The notes under the pieces: generated by a model
Told to the model about the DNA's origin: nothing
Database searches by the model: none
The model's input: the letters and a program-made list of their open reading frames with translations, nothing else
Translations under genes and position numbers: made by a program
Source: Alphaproteobacteria bacterium
Lineage (GTDB): Bacteria; Pseudomonadota; Alphaproteobacteria; Rs-D84
Direction of reading: 5' to 3'
DNA length: 64,000 nt
Assembly: GCA_017427405.1 (NCBI GenBank)
Contig: JAFRSV010000010.1
Span: 1 to 64,000, forward strand
Shown here: positions 62,176-64,000 of the stretch, piece by piece
Layout of the letters: each line of letters starts with the position of its first letter
Position numbering within the stretch: position 1 is the stretch's first letter

Positions 62176-62964
62176 TTAACTCTCTATTTTCGCGATTGTT
62201 AATCCGAACAATTTTATCTTTCTAATGGGTTTATTAAAAATAGCATCATGTACTTTGTGTTGCATATTTCTATCATGAGTCAGGTAATCCAAAATTTTTT
62301 GTCGAATTCGTTTTACATTATTTGCCTGGATTTCGGCATGCGATACAGATATATTAGTTTTATGCCAACGATATTCCAATAAAACATCTGGTAAATTGTG
62401 AATTTTGGTAACACGTACCATACGCGACCATAATTCATAATCTTCGGCACAAACAAAATCTTTATCATAGACAAAATTGTATTCATCTATCACAGATTTC
62501 CTTATCATTGTAACAGGGTGCGCCACATAACATCCAACCAATAAATCCAATGCGCCGACATATTCAGGATGTACAGTTATACGGTCCGCATCACCAAACA
62601 TATGATATGACGCAGATAATACGCCACATTCGGGATGAGCATCCATGTATGCCACCTGTTTTTCAAAACGATTTGAATGTGATATATCATCACTGTCCAT
62701 GCGCGCAATATATTCACCATTGGCCAATTCCAACCCAAGGTTGGATGCTGTACTTATACCTTGGTTAACCGAATTATCAATAAATCGTATACGTTTGTCA
62801 TCATAAGACCGGACAATGTCCGCAGTTTTATCAGTTGAACCATCATTTATAATAATAAATTCAAAATCAGAAAAAGTCTGATTCAAAATTGATTCAATCG
62901 CTTCGGCGATATATTTTTCCGCATTATACGCCGGCATAATTACAGATATTTTTGGTGTTTTCAT
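62176..62964 (-). CDS. Family 2 glycosyltransferase
   Basis: The 262-residue GT-A enzyme has KISVIMPAYNAEKYIAEAIESILNQTFSDFEFIIINDGSTDKT, the DxD-type ARMDSDDISH and a downstream CAEDYELWSRM with the catalytic-base ED. It probably adds a sugar to a lipid-linked surface glycan. It overlaps the upstream gene by 4 bases (ATGA). Confidence 0.93.
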   Translation of the reverse strand: MKTPKISVIMPAYNAEKYIAEAIESILNQTFSDFEFIIINDGSTDKTADIVRSYDDKRIRFIDNSVNQGISTASNLGLELANGEYIARMDSDDISHSNRFEKQVAYMDAHPECGVLSASYHMFGDADRITVHPEYVGALDLLVGCYVAHPVTMIRKSVIDEYNFVYDKDFVCAEDYELWSRMVRVTKIHNLPDVLLEYRWHKTNISVSHAEIQANNVKRIRQKILDYLTHDRNMQHKVHDAIFNKPIRKIKLFGLTIAKIES

Positions 62965-63839
62965 ATTTCTATCCTAAATTTATTATCAACCTTGATAATG
63001 TCCCCAGATTCCAGTTTTGCCTTAATATCAGCCTTGTCCAGCAGATAACGGGTTTGTAATGTTTTTTTGTTTTCTATGGTTTGATTTGCAGATGAATTTG
63101 TAATTTTCTTTATAATGTCTTTTCTAACATGTGTCATATGGTGCATAACTATATTTCCAAGAAAACAGAAACGCGAATTGCCACGTAATTTTATCTGTCT
63201 TGTTGGGTCTAACAAACATGGTACGGAATCACGAAATGCCGCAAACGTAAATTTTTCCCCATGATCGATACGACATATAAAAAGAACAAAAAAATTTTCA
63301 TAATCACGATACCTGAGTGTCGGTGTAACATAGGAAACAATATTACAAACCGTATGCGATAAATTATGTTTGACAACATCCGCCCACGCATTTTTGAATT
63401 GCGCTGTATCGTAAAATTCATCGGTATCCATCGTTATAAAATGTGTACAACCGGCCTTGCGTGCGGCATCTAAACCGACATTTCTTTTGTTTAGTTCATT
63501 ACAAGATGGGTTTAACGACAAATCTGGGTCAAAGAATATCAATTCGTCAATCAATCCTTTTTCTTTTAACTTTAACAACTTCTCTTCCAAATTGGCATCA
63601 CAACTTTTCCCAAACCACGATAATTTTTGCCAAACAACATTTACATAGTCAACAACGGATCGTATCTGTTTAATAGATTGTTCTAGTAATTCTTCGCCGT
63701 CCCAAACGCTGTATGAAACCCCCAACTTTGGGTTTGCAAAAGGTTTTACCGCACGCGGGCAATACGACCATATTTTAATTTTACCTATCCATACATGCGT
63801 TCGACCGTTTTTACAATGTTCAATCCAAACTTTTTTCAT
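62961..63839 (-). CDS. GT2-like glycosyltransferase (DTDEFY type)
   Basis: The 292-residue product starts MKKVWIEHCKNGRTHVWIGKIKIW. A GT-A-like core begins at GVSYSVWDGEELLEQSIKQIRSVVDYVNVVWQ, with NKRNVGLDAARKAGCTHFITMDTDEFYD carrying the metal-binding DTDEF. The middle resembles proteins that modify branched surface sugars. The donor and acceptor are unknown. AAGGAAAC precedes the ATG. It is the first of the four glycan genes visible here; more may lie beyond the window. Confidence 0.82.
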   Translation of the reverse strand: MKKVWIEHCKNGRTHVWIGKIKIWSYCPRAVKPFANPKLGVSYSVWDGEELLEQSIKQIRSVVDYVNVVWQKLSWFGKSCDANLEEKLLKLKEKGLIDELIFFDPDLSLNPSCNELNKRNVGLDAARKAGCTHFITMDTDEFYDTAQFKNAWADVVKHNLSHTVCNIVSYVTPTLRYRDYENFFVLFICRIDHGEKFTFAAFRDSVPCLLDPTRQIKLRGNSRFCFLGNIVMHHMTHVRKDIIKKITNSSANQTIENKKTLQTRYLLDKADIKAKLESGDIIKVDNKFRIEI

Positions 63840-63912
63840 TATTTGTTTCCTTTTGATGGTTTATATCGCACTGATTTTTGGTTTTATCGCATTCTTTGTC
63901 AATATCTAAGAT

Positions 63913-64000
63913 ATGAATTATACGCGACAGGTGCTTTTTAAGAAACAATTTATCTTTTATCTTGTGGCGTATCACCTGTATCGGAATTGGAAAACATATG
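63913..64000 (+). CDS. Possible start of a gene running off the window
   Basis: An open frame from the ATG at 63913 to the window end reads MNYTRQVLFKKQFIFYLVAYH onwards. No clear ribosome site is present and only 29 codons are visible, so it may be chance. It would be divergent from the glycan operon. Confidence 0.25.
   Translation, partial: MNYTRQVLFKKQFIFYLVAYHLYRNWKTY

Overview
The window looks like the chromosome of an uncultured, low-to-moderate-GC alphaproteobacterium. The evidence is a TrcR (DUF1013) cell-cycle regulator directly upstream of rpoD, a DUF2155 periplasmic protein, an alphaproteobacterial heat-shock (sigma-32) type promoter in front of dnaK, and the ribosomal operon rpsP-rimM-trmD-rplS. 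The many secreted proteins carrying a 'KTVASKAYVDT' motif, together with a GT11 fucosyltransferase, suggest a host-associated (gut-type) lineage. The lineage is an inference: no rRNA gene is present. There is no CRISPR array, no intact insertion sequence and no complete prophage.

Layout. 1-1.0 kb: two related secreted, phage-tail-like proteins, one cut by the window edge. 1.2-9.3 kb: dnaK, glutamate dehydrogenase, an HD-domain hydrolase, a phosphofructokinase-family enzyme, a membrane LysM protein and a three-gene unknown cassette. 9.3-16.9 kb: tRNA-Gly(CCC) with a duplicated 3' end, then a 2,415-residue secreted protein with two HExxH zincin modules. 17.2-19.7 kb: the ribosomal protein/tRNA-modification operon. 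19.7-24.3 kb: an accessory patch of unknown genes, two of them broken by one-base homopolymer changes. 24.4-31.2 kb: DUF2155, a DUF1460 amidase-like lipoprotein, tsaD, xseA, an unknown lipoprotein and recN. 31.3-34.3 kb: AddA split into separate helicase and nuclease reading frames, in an operon with recN. 34.4-44.9 kb: a coiled-coil membrane protein, a guanylate-kinase-like protein, trcR-rpoD, cysS, a SIMPL protein plus a XerC/D recombinase, trpS and rpsD. 45-49.5 kb: a PMCA-like P-type ATPase, a NUDIX hydrolase, a GIY-YIG protein, tRNA-Ser(GGA) and rpoZ. 49.5-59.1 kb: mtaB, a secreted protein whose signal peptide is interrupted by a composite palindromic element, the operon dacA-holB-tatD-smpB, corA, adk and rpsA. 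59.3-64 kb: an unknown gene, a tail-fibre-like gene with a structured leader, and a surface-glycan operon (acyltransferase, alpha-1,2-fucosyltransferase-like GT11 and two other glycosyltransferases).

The most unusual features are non-coding or architectural. A dispersed inverted-repeat family built from TTAGTG-type words sits exactly at gene 3' ends and supplies or abuts stop codons. A roughly 195-bp chain of hairpins is translated inside a signal peptide. AddA is split. The tandem-zincin giant protein has no family I can name. Several promoters place the transcription start within a few bases of the ATG, suggesting leaderless mRNAs.

All calls were made by reading the sequence. No database search or folding program was run. 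Residue positions are counted from my chosen starts, and some are approximate.
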